Positions 35,558-45,036 of a stretch of DNA of 64,000 bases are shown here, piece by piece (positions within the stretch are counted from its first letter, which is position 1; the number at the start of each line of letters is the position of its first letter). The notes under the pieces were generated by a model. The model searched no databases, had not been told where the DNA came from, and saw only the letters and a list, made by a program, of their open reading frames with translations. Made by a program: the position numbers and the translations under genes. The DNA is from Rhynchosporium graminicola (lineage: Eukaryota; Ascomycota; Leotiomycetes; Helotiales; Ploettnerulaceae): positions 317,933-381,932 of the forward strand of contig FJUW01000017.1 in assembly GCA_900074885.1 (NCBI GenBank), written 5' to 3'.

Positions 35558-38009
35558 CATGATGATGCATGCTAAATAACACAGCTCATGAAGAGCGATT
35601 TCAGCTATTGGAACGTGTTACTAACCTATAAACAAGATGAATGGCAAGGTGTAGATTCTGCTCGCAAGAAAACTTGATCGGAGCTTCGAACCGGAATCGG
35701 GCCATTCAAATTGTCCGAAAAAACCATAACATATACCTAGAAGATACTTGCATCGAGGATAAGGAGTCAGTCTGCTATACGCGTAAATGCCGAACGACTC
35801 ATTTAGATCCTCACGTGTGCATGAATCAAGAATCTCAAAGAGGCTGGGGAAAGTTCAACATAGGTCCAAAGGAAGCTGCTACGAGCCTCGTCTATCAAGC
35901 TAGAAAACCACCACAAAAGAAGTAAGAACTGGCTCTGAGTAGAAATCGTCATGCTGATGTACGACGGTCACCGACCTTCAAACAGATACAAACATTTCCG
36001 TTGCCCTTCTTGGCGCGAGCGTATGCACCTTAGCGCTGAGAGTGGCAGGCGACCATGGCCGCCCGGCCTGCTCGATCGCCAGGAGCCAGGTAAGACAACC
36101 TTAATTGCATTCGGCATTTGATTAAGCTTAATTGATCCTGGAGATGTAGGGCTGGGTTTGTGATGTTGGACGACCTTTCTGAAGCCAGCCTAGTAGGGGC
36201 TTCAAAGCTTGTTAGTAGGTGTGACTGATTTCGCGGGACAAGACAAACTATTATCAAAGGTACGAAGGAAGTCATTAACTGATAAATTTATCATCATTCG
36301 GGGAGACTGTTTCTTCAGGGTCATATGCTGCGACACTTCACGATTGCAAAATTCCTAAACTCAACGGACATGTCTAAGAAAGCAAGTTCCCGCTCAACCG
36401 ATGTGTCTGGCTTCGTTGGCGAAAACCTCCATGATACGGCACCGAGAGAATTGATGGCTTTTTGGAAGCCAAAGTAGGCCAGCAAATGCACCTGACACAT
36501 GCCTTTCAAAGCGCTTGCATAACTAGACCAATGGACGACCGGCACACTCATACATGTGGTAATTATTTCGGATACGAGAAAAACGCAACTAATAACAAGA
36601 AATGATAACGCTCTGGATAGCCATTACTTAATCAGCTCCGTCTCAATTTAGCGGTAGACGAAAAGTATGTACCCAGAAGCCCCTTAAGGTCTGCTCTAGA
36701 TGTCGAAACAACACTTGCTCTGAACTTCCTTCACAAATAATTTAGTATACTGTGTAGTAGTCAACTCGATTCCGAGGCAAGTCAGTATCGTGCCTCATGA
36801 CAAAAAATAGCACCAGGTGTAAAAGCATACTAGTGGTCCGTGTAGCCGTGGGCTCATAATGAGAAGAGGCAAATATTTGAGTAATGGCCATAATTTGATC
36901 CAAGCTCAACCCCAAAAATGATTGACTGTCATTGAAAGTTAGAAAAGTTGGAAGGAACATTATGGTCGCCACAATCGCCTGCGACGATTCAAATAAAGGT
37001 GACCGTTTGTCTTTAGAGCTGCGTTACTCCGCATGTCCAATGACAACCTGTTGAGAGGTTTCAAACGGACACTTGCTCCTACGTAAGCCTCGGAAGCTCG
37101 CCAAACACTCCAGCTGGACAAGCAACAGGTTCGCGGATCAACTTCAATGAAAGCCGTGTCTTTCTTAGAACAGGCCTCAGCCACATATGGATGGTAGGGA
37201 TGCATTGCCACCTAAGGATATAAAAAGCACCAAGTCGTTGAGATTCATGCGATACGATTTTCCCGGAAAAGCGCGAAGTAGCTCCTTGATGCCGTGTGGC
37301 TGAGAGCGCAAACCCTAGGTACTTCACGCTGATCTTCTGATCTTCGTGACATTCACGTCGGAGCGGGTTCTTTAGAGGTTTCATGCCGGAGAGGTGGCGG
37401 TCAGTCCATAGAAAGACACAACTCGTGATGCCAGTCTTTTCCAGCCCTTTCTTGTCTTGGATCTCAGATATTCAGTCCGGATAGCCGCTCCTGAGGAATA
37501 ATACAGCGACTTAGATGCCATCAACCGGTCTTCTGTGATCACCCGGGAATGTTCTGTAGGTCTGGAATCTCGACAGAATTCGTCCCTACTTTCTTATTCG
37601 ATCGAGACGAGACACGCCGAGTTTCAACTCCGCGGGCAGCACTCGCTAGCCGGCAGCATTCAGCCAGTTAAAGGACAAAAACAGCCATTAAGATCGCTCC
37701 TAATGTGGTGGTCCTTCGGACGGCCAAGCAGAATGGCGGGACAGGGAATCGGTCTGACAAAAATGTGTCGTATAGGGGGGCTGAACAGATAGGCTCGATA
37801 GGCTACGGGCCTTCCAGGCGGTCTCAGGGGACCACACTTGCTGGCCAGGGGCCATCGCATTCGTGGCATTGGGACGATGGCCGGATCTCACTGGCCAGCC
37901 ACTCTCGCGGCCCAAGCTGTTACTTTATTCTCCGCCACTATCATAGGCGAGGGCGATCATGCAAGGTTATTTATTGGCCATCGAGACATCCTCAAAAGGC
38001 ACAAGCGAA

Positions 38010-38066
38010 AAAAGCACCTTCCTGAGCTGTAAGTGAGTTTACTCAGAAGCTAGAGAAGGTGCTTTT
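38010..38066. repeat. Hairpin: 12-bp perfect inverted repeat
   Basis: AAAAGCACCTTC (38010-38021) faces GAAGGTGCTTTT (38055-38066) across a 33-nt loop that itself contains two AGCT blocks able to extend the stem. Function is unknown; it is about 815 bp before the LPMO start. Confidence 0.85.
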
Positions 38067-38791
38067 GCACCGAAAATTGATGGTTACAGATGTATGCCGA
38101 CGCCTGGCTAGAGATTCCTGCACATAAATATCAGGAGAGAGCAATGATTTATGTAATACCGTATGATCGCCTCCGTACGTAATCTGAATGTTTTGCTAAG
38201 CATCGAAACAAATGTATGTCAGCCTATCGAGCCCCTGTGCATTCCGGACGTCAGTGCTCGTCTGAACAAGGTCTCTCCCTGCGCCCAATCGATCATCTAA
38301 GCTTCATTTCTGTTTAGACCTCGGCGAGGCATTTCTAAGCTTTCTGACCCAGTAGCATAAATTGAGCACTGCGGAGCCATCATAGTGCGCGTTTGACAAG
38401 TAAAGGTGTCTTGGGCTTGACCTTTGGTGGCCATTCGTGGCTGTGTGTAACGTCCTCCTGCAGAAATCCTCCAAATCGAGCAGCTACAAGCAAGCTGGGG
38501 AGCACAGGGGTCAGTAGTGCCAGGCAGTGATCCATTGCCTGCCCCTGAGGAAAATAGCCAGAATAGCACAGACAAAGAATATAAGATGGCCGGTGGCCCT
38601 CTGTCTCATTTTCATTCCGACATCAACTCCCTTGACATCATTCTCGATATCTCTGCATATTTGTCGGGGGCTAGTCCTTTGTTTTTCGTCTTTTAGATTC
38701 TTCAAAACCTGCCTGTGGCAGTCCAAAACATCACATTCTTTCAGCAGACCTCGAGATTTCGAACATCCACCGATAATACGATCTGAAATTG

Positions 38792-38799
38792 TATATAAA
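38792..38799 (+). promoter_or_regulatory. TATA box of the AA11 LPMO gene
   Basis: TATATAAA lies 82 bp before the ATG at 38881. The leader between them is A/C-rich (ending AACAAATCAAC before ATG), as is usual in highly expressed fungal genes. Confidence 0.5.
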
Positions 38800-38880
38800 C
38801 CAACTGCCAAGTCACACTCCTTGAACAAGCCATCCACAGAGACTCCCTCGTCTGGAACGACAACTCTCAAACAAATCAAC

Positions 38881-40164
38881 ATGCTTTCTTCAATCACACT
38901 CGCAGTCTTCGGACTTGCAACTCTCGGTAACTCGCACATGATCATGAGCTCCCCAACTCCATTTGGAAAGTCCTCTCTCAACAACTCTCCCCTGGATGCC
39001 TCCGGCTCAGACTTTCCTTGCAAGCAACGCCCTGGCGTGTACAGCGCCGAGGGAGCCAGCAACACATGGCCACTAGGTTCGACGCAAAGCCTCTCCTTCA
39101 CAGGCAGTGCTACCCACGGTGGTGGCTCATGCCAAGTATCAATTTCTTATGACAAGGCACCAACAAAGGACAGTACATGGAAGGTCATTCACTCGATCGA
39201 AGGTGGCTGCCCGATCAAGGGCGTTGCAGGCAACAACGGCGACAATGCCAATGCCGTGAACCCAGATACTTACTCCTTCAAGGTGCCTTCAAACCTCCCA
39301 ACGGGAACTGCAGTCATGGCATGGACCTGGTTTAATAAGATTGGAAACCGTGAGATGTACATGAACTGTGCCCCAATCACTCTGACCGGGGGCTCGTCCA
39401 AGCGAAGCGAAGAATTCGAATTCGAGGATAGAAATGCTACTCTTTTAATGGAGCGTGACGAATCTTCTTTCAACGCACTGCCAAATATGTTCGTCGCCAA
39501 CATCCCCTCCGCAAGCTGCCTGTCAGTTGATTCTTCCGATCTCGCCTTCCCAAACCCAGGCGACTCCCTTGTCCAACTTGGTCTATCCACAGCAAAGCCA
39601 TCTCCTCCAACAGGCCCATTATGTGGAGCTACAGGCTCTACTCCTCAGCCCACTGATTCAACATCGGGAGTCACCTCTACACCGAAGCCTACTCAGAAGC
39701 CAACATCGAAAGGTGCCGGTATTCCTGGAGGGGTCTTCGCAACGGTCCCAGCTCCTGAAGTCAGCCAAGCCACACAAGCACCGGTTACTTCAGCTGCTCC
39801 CGTTGTCTCTACTGCCCCAGTCGTGGTACCTAGTCTGGCTCCTGTCGCACCCGTAGCGAGCCCAGTTGCCGTTCCAGATTCGCCAAGATTGAGTCCAGGA
39901 ATTCCGATCGGCTCAACAAGTCCAGATACAGCACAAGTTGCCGGAAGCGCTTGCACTACTGAGGGCATGTTCAACTGTATCGGAGGAAAATCTTTCCAGC
40001 AATGCGGAAGTGGTACTTGGTCTGTCGTTCAGCAGCTCGCTGCAGGCACAACTTGCGCCGGTGGACAGTCTTCTGCTATGGCCATCACAGCCATTGGAAG
40101 CAAATCGAAGCGTGCCATCAGATTCTCCAGTGCGCACGTTCGTCGCCACCTCCACAAATCATAG
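38881..40164 (+). CDS. AA11 lytic polysaccharide monooxygenase with X278 chitin-binding module
   Basis: A single exon of 427 residues. The signal peptide MLSSITLAVFGLATLGNS ends just before His19, which becomes the N-terminal copper-brace histidine (HMIMSSPTPFG). The second copper histidine is His79 in SATHGGGSCQ. The NNSPL, GSDFPCKQ and AWTWFNKIGNREMYMNCAP stretches are AA11 hallmarks, the last carrying the axial Tyr region. A long Ser/Thr/Pro/Val linker (about 250-350) leads to a C-terminal X278-type module (about 356-405) with paired Cys (CTTEGMFNC, CGSGTW, TTCAGG). A dibasic tail follows. Secreted AA11 enzymes oxidatively cleave chitin, and fungi may use them on their own or other fungal or insect chitin. 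The frame extends upstream without a stop, but only this ATG gives a signal peptide. Confidence 0.95.
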   Translation: MLSSITLAVFGLATLGNSHMIMSSPTPFGKSSLNNSPLDASGSDFPCKQRPGVYSAEGASNTWPLGSTQSLSFTGSATHGGGSCQVSISYDKAPTKDSTWKVIHSIEGGCPIKGVAGNNGDNANAVNPDTYSFKVPSNLPTGTAVMAWTWFNKIGNREMYMNCAPITLTGGSSKRSEEFEFEDRNATLLMERDESSFNALPNMFVANIPSASCLSVDSSDLAFPNPGDSLVQLGLSTAKPSPPTGPLCGATGSTPQPTDSTSGVTSTPKPTQKPTSKGAGIPGGVFATVPAPEVSQATQAPVTSAAPVVSTAPVVVPSLAPVAPVASPVAVPDSPRLSPGIPIGSTSPDTAQVAGSACTTEGMFNCIGGKSFQQCGSGTWSVVQQLAAGTTCAGGQSSAMAITAIGSKSKRAIRFSSAHVRRHLHKS

Positions 40165-41212
40165 ATCTCCATGATTTATCGCCGGTCGATAAGCACAGTC
40201 TTTCTTTTTTTTTTGCATTTGGGAATGGAGCAATTGAGCGTGGGTAAAATTTCTTGTACATATTACATACCCTTTTGGCACCTTGATAGGAGTTCTGTGA
40301 CGTGGAGGTTAGATCTGCATGCATGAGACGAGACACGAGAGAAGGGCATCTTTACTGAAATAGCCGACTGAATCAAAACACCTTTTGACATCAAAACACT
40401 GGCCACATGTTGTCCATCTCGTGATAAAAACTTCAATCAAAACATAGTCAGCTAATGAGACTGACGTGATCCCCAAGCTAACGCAGTTTCTTGGGTCGTT
40501 GTGATGGCAAAATAAAAGCCTTGTTCGCGCGAAGGCGAATGGATCGAGGCAGTTGACATGTGCAAGGTGCACGAGCAAGCCAAAGCTCGTTTCGTTTCAG
40601 AGATGGCATGCGAGGTAGAGCTGGCGAAGTAAATGTGACAGCGGGGAGTATTTTTGGAGTGGGCGAAGCTGAGTCGAAACAATCAAATTTGACCAGATGT
40701 CAAAGTGAGATTATAGTTTGAGGTCCAACATTTAAAGGTGAGCAACAAGAAAACAAGGACACGCGAAGTCTTCTCCGGATCCGCCTAAACCACGGCACGG
40801 GTAGATATACTCGGCTATCGTCAACCGAGATTAAGCGAAGTGTGGGGTCCCGGCATCAACACTCCTTGGCGACTTCCCCTCTTACCTACACTGGAACTAC
40901 TCTGGTCAGGTTTCGTCATGAAGATCTCGCTCTTCGCCTACACCAGCTCTCAATAGTGGACGGTCAATTTCCGTCCTGTCAATACGACTCCGCTTTTAAT
41001 AAACCATTACCCCATACTCAGTTTCTCCACTATCTATCACTTTTTGGGTGACGTGATTCTCTCGCTCTCCCGTTTAATGCTGCATTCGTGATTGTTTCAT
41101 TTAATTTGACTTCATCATTTCTCCTTATTCTGTGGTGAAGTTTTAAAGACATAATTGGGTATTCAGCAGTTAAGCCGACTTTTCCAGCTTGACACTATTC
41201 ATCCGCGCCAAT
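40165..41212. other. Intergenic region
   Basis: Terminator side of the LPMO gene (a T-run at 40201-40214) and promoter region of the flavin monooxygenase. I see no gene. Confidence 0.55.
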
Positions 41213-43033
41213 ATGTCAGATCCTAACCCCTCCCCGACTGTTGATTATGGCAGGAACACCAACAGGTCAGATGTCTTGATTGTTGGGGCAGGATTGTCTG
41301 GCATGATAACCGCCATTGACATGATCCGCCAAGGGAATGGACGGAATTTCATCATTGTAGAGAAGGGCAACCAGGTCGGGGGTACATGGAATGATCAGAG
41401 ATATCCTGGATGCTGTTGCGTATGCTACCTTGACATGTCCAAAAGAGCTAAACTAATCCAGCCCGATAGGATGTCTGGAGTCATCTGTACTCCCTGTCAT
41501 TTGAACCAAATCCGAACTGGACTCGAGAATATCCTGGCCAGGAGGAGATCCTCGAATATCTTGTAGATCTTGCTCACAAGTACAAGCTTTACAAACACAT
41601 TCGTTTCAACTCAGCCGTAGAAGAGGCTAGATGGGATGAATCAAGCTACACTTGGAAGACAAAGATTGCAAGATTTGGAAGCAAGGACTCGGAATTCGGG
41701 CAAGATTATATTATTACCTCCGACTTCTTTGTTTCTGGTGTTGGACAGTTGAATGTACCCAAATATCCCGACATCACGGGTATCGACTCTTTCTCGGGAA
41801 AACTGATGCACTCTGCGAGATGGGACTGGGACTACGATTTGAGAGACAAAAAGATTGGAATCATTGGAAATGGTGCCACCGCTGCCCAAATCATTCCAGA
41901 AATCGCGAAGGCCTGCAAGAATCTGGTAGTGTTCCAAAGGACTCCAAACTGGGTCATTCCTCGAGACGATAAACCCATCACCCCAATGCAACAAGCGATC
42001 TACAAATACGTCCCTTTCGTACGCCGCAGGTATCGTGCAGGTTTGATGGATTTCAGGGAATCGTTCTTTGAAGTAGTATTCGACACAGAGTCTCCAGTGC
42101 ACGAACTGATGATGAATATGTCCAGAGACCACAAGGAAGCTCAACTTCCAGGGGAGAAGAATTCGAAATTAAGGGACCAGCTACAGCCTCACTATGCGGT
42201 AGGCTGCAAGCGTGTCATCATATCCGACGACTACTTCACGACATTTGCCAAGCCCAATGTGACTCTCGAGACAACAGCCATTCAGGAAATTACCCCGAAA
42301 GGTGTTACAGTCGAAGGCGGGAGAGAGCATGAGTTTGATCTCCTAGTTTTGGCGACTGGTTTCAAGACCACTCAGTTCATGTATCCAATCAAGATATATG
42401 GCTCCGGCGGCAAGTCTATCGAGGATCTGTGGAAGTCCGGTGCTTCAGCTTATCTCGGAATCACAGTCCCCAGCCTTCCAAATTTCGGCATGCTCTATGG
42501 TAAAAATTCCTGTATAGTTTCCTGACGTTCCTAACATTTAGTCAGGTCCAAACACAAATCTTGGCCACAACAGCATCATACTCATGATCGAGGCCCAATC
42601 TCTGTACATTAACAACATGATCAGCAAAGTGAAGACCGCAAGGTCTCGAGGCGAACAGCTGAAAATGGAACTCCAAGCCTCCGTCGTGGAGAAGTACAAC
42701 AGCGAGATCCAAAGTCGACTTGGCGATTCGGCTTTTGCCGACCCAAACTGCAACTCGTGGTACAAGAACGAAGCTGGACTAATTACCAACAACTGGGCCG
42801 AGGCGGTCATCCCATATCAGAAAATAACAAGCTCGATCACCTGGGACGACTACGAGGTCAGCGGCTCTGCGGCAAGTGAGGTCAAGGCAGAGGGAACTAC
42901 CAAGTGGTCTCGAGTAGTCGAAGAGACACAGGTGTCCGATACGGCGCTTCTTGCAGGTTTACTTACAACAGCTGGAGCAATTGTGGCAGGGGCATTATGC
43001 AGGAAGTCCGTTAGGTCTATGCTAGGAAATTGA
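41213..43033 (+). CDS. Baeyer-Villiger-type flavin monooxygenase
   Basis: Exons 41213-41419, 41470-42499 and 42546-43033 encode 574 residues. The FAD-binding Rossmann motif VGAGLSG is near residue 22, followed by the QVGGTWNDQRYPGCCCDV stretch. The type I Baeyer-Villiger fingerprint FxGxxxHxxxW(D) reads FSGKLMHSARWD. It is followed by the NADPH-binding GIIGNGATA motif and by the conserved LVLATGF. Such enzymes insert oxygen next to a ketone using NADPH and O2; some members act on thioethers or in secondary metabolism. The C-terminus carries a small-residue hydrophobic stretch (ALLAGLLTTAGAIVAGAL) that could be a membrane anchor. No polyketide, peptide or terpene synthase lies nearby, so a role in a biosynthetic cluster is not supported. 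An in-frame TTG further upstream is not needed as a start. Confidence 0.9.
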
Positions 43034-43358
43034 TCATCTTATTTTATGTCATTTGGTTCGAAGAGCGAAGTAAGCGAAGGTTCTATTTCACGATACTTGA
43101 TGATAGTACTTGGAACAACTGTGCATGACTTACCCTAAGATTTTAATCATCGAAATGCTTTATGATCAACGGATGTTCTGCATTTCTTGTAAAATGTGAC
43201 AGGGTCAAGCTTGCTTCAGCCACTGTCCATTGCTCCCAGACAGCATATTCCCGCTCTAGCGTTGGCCTGCGCAATGCCTTCAGACGGGCGAGATGTTCTC
43301 ACCTACCTGACTAGGATTTTGGGGGGGAATTCATGGCTCTTGAGCAAAGCTGAGAACA
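43034..43358. other. Spacer between convergent genes
   Basis: 3' flanks of the flavin monooxygenase (+) and the Yih1 homologue (-). I see nothing else. Confidence 0.6.
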
Positions 43359-44195
43359 TCATCGTTTTCCTTTCTTCTTGTTCGCCGATGTATCCTCCTG
43401 GACTAAATCTGCCAGTACAAATGCATCGCGCGCGACTGCATTGATGATGCTGAAGCGCTTCGGACCGAGCTGGTGACCTCCGTACCACCGTGTAACCACA
43501 ACCATAACATCCCACAGATCCATCAACTGCATAAGATGAAGAACACGTCCTCCAGCCGCGGTCTCCCCGTCGTCATCACAATCCTGATACGTAACATTCT
43601 GGTCTCCCTTTATGCGCCATGCTGTGATGTTGTGAGTGGCAGATCGTACTTTTTTATCACCATCAAGGAGTTGTTGGAGGTAGGCTTTAGCTTGTTCGGG
43701 GGAAGAGACTGGCGCACATCTCGCAACGAAGACCGATTTCATCTCAACGACGACCTCAGAGGTCGTCCATGGAGCATCTTCATCGGGAGAGTTCTGTCCT
43801 TCGGGCGGAGAGGGATGTTCGCGAGCTTCGAGGGGCCGCGATTGCGCTTCGTCTTCGGGATTCTGCAAGGTCGCGCTCTTGGGAAGAATATTGTTCACTT
43901 CCTCAACGACATCGAACAAACACACTTCACCGGGTTGATACAGCCTGGCAAGAACATCCCGGAATGTATCGACAATGTGTGCAGCATCGCCCCTCCGAGT
44001 GTTTCCTCCTGAGCTCTCTACACCCAGAACAGCCGGCGGTGCAGCGGGGTAACCTGGAGGGAAGGACAGCCTCAACGAAGTGTCGTGCTGCGGAAGCTGC
44101 AACACGAAGACCTCATACTCGCTGGTGGCAACAAGAGAACCATCCCCATAGATGGAATTGATGGCCGCGACCTCATCTTGAAGGTCCTCGTTCAT
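43359..44195 (-). CDS. YIH1: Yih1/IMPACT homologue, Gcn2 regulator
   Basis: A single exon of 278 residues. The N-terminal RWD domain begins at residue 4 (LQDEVAAINSIYGDG, with FPPGYPAAPPAV). An acidic/Pro-rich linker at about 110-140 leads to a C-terminal UPF0029/IMPACT domain with NITAWRI, DCDDDGETAAGGR and VVVTRWYGGHQLGPKRF. Yeast Yih1 is 258 aa. The protein competes with the eIF2-alpha kinase Gcn2 for Gcn1 and so dampens the amino-acid-starvation response. The Lys-rich C-terminus (NKKKGKR) is notable. It lies tail to tail with the flavin monooxygenase and head to head with the DUF3433 gene. Confidence 0.94.
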   Translation of the reverse strand: MNEDLQDEVAAINSIYGDGSLVATSEYEVFVLQLPQHDTSLRLSFPPGYPAAPPAVLGVESSGGNTRRGDAAHIVDTFRDVLARLYQPGEVCLFDVVEEVNNILPKSATLQNPEDEAQSRPLEAREHPSPPEGQNSPDEDAPWTTSEVVVEMKSVFVARCAPVSSPEQAKAYLQQLLDGDKKVRSATHNITAWRIKGDQNVTYQDCDDDGETAAGGRVLHLMQLMDLWDVMVVVTRWYGGHQLGPKRFSIINAVARDAFVLADLVQEDTSANKKKGKR

Positions 44196-45036
44196 GTTGT
44201 TTCGAAGCTCTGAGCTTGCAGGCTGTTCGACCTGTTAGGTGCACGGTATTTAGTGGATCTTCCGACGGCGCCTAAGTAGTACATATATAAGTAAGTACTT
44301 ATACAAGCATTGGCCACACTCGGACTAGTGTTCGACTCATCTATTTTGATATTCTTGCAGCCTCATACAGCTCTTTCATAATATGTATGATGTACTACTG
44401 TCTTCTCACAACTGAACTATCCTTTCAGATTTCTTCTCTCTTGCGCAATTCGTCACAGTATCTGACTTGCAGTAATTCAGCAGTTGGATACATCAACTGC
44501 TCGGCCATGTCCTATCAGGATCACGAGTATTTGCATCTCATCTCATCTCACTATGTCATGAACTGTTAAACGGTCGGTACTCAGGTTACCAAACCGCGTC
44601 TGCTGCATGATGCTTGGCAAAGCTGTCGCTGTTTAAAGATCCACAAAACTTGCAGTACAGCCAACAAGATCTTCGGAATTGACGCCTCCAACCTTTTGTT
44701 CTTCCTCCATGTAGGATTTCTGTTGGTGTTTCATGCCTGATTGACTTCCATATATGACGAGGGAGCTCGTCGATTGTGATCTGTATCCATTTCATTTGTC
44801 CATCTCTATTCCACTTTGTAGCTTCAGCCAGATCTTTCATTTCTTCCAATGTGGTATTCTTCGGCCGTGAAAAGCGATAAAGCTGCACTTGTTTCTGTAA
44901 GCCCAGTGTACAGCGAGCCCTCTACTGGATCCGGACAAGGCCGGAAAACAAATAGCCGATTGCGATAGCTTACTTGGACGAAGAAGCTGATGGCTCATCC
45001 CGATATTGGTTCGTAGATGTGTCTCTTGCTCATTTC
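44196..45036. other. Divergent intergenic region
   Basis: Shared upstream region of YIH1 (-) and the DUF3433 gene (+). A minus-strand frame at 44586-44888 runs about 100 codons without a stop, but has no ATG start and no motif I know. It could be a gene remnant or chance. Confidence 0.4.

Larger units (their letters stand above)
33747..38791. other. About 5 kb without a recognisable gene
   Basis: Many short frames but none with a known motif or a convincing exon chain. The 94-codon frame from the ATG at 35641 and a minus-strand frame at about 37079-37384 are the longest with normal composition; I recognise neither. A GC-richer patch lies near 37690-37930. A 22-bp tandem duplication and a hairpin are listed separately. 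It may be old, decayed transposon or gene-remnant DNA. Confidence 0.5.

Noticed and set aside
38527..38880. N-terminal extension of the LPMO frame to 545 codons
   Set aside because: The extension begins with a non-ATG codon, covers the TATA box and leader, and would bury the signal peptide and the copper-binding His19.
32413..43033. Nicotianamine synthase, LPMO and Baeyer-Villiger enzyme as a biosynthetic gene cluster
   Set aside because: No core synthase, no cluster transporter or regulator, large gaps between genes, and unrelated functions.
44586..44888. Minus-strand 100-codon frame upstream of YIH1
   Set aside because: It begins with GTG, has no recognisable motif and lies in a divergent promoter region; noted only as a possible remnant.
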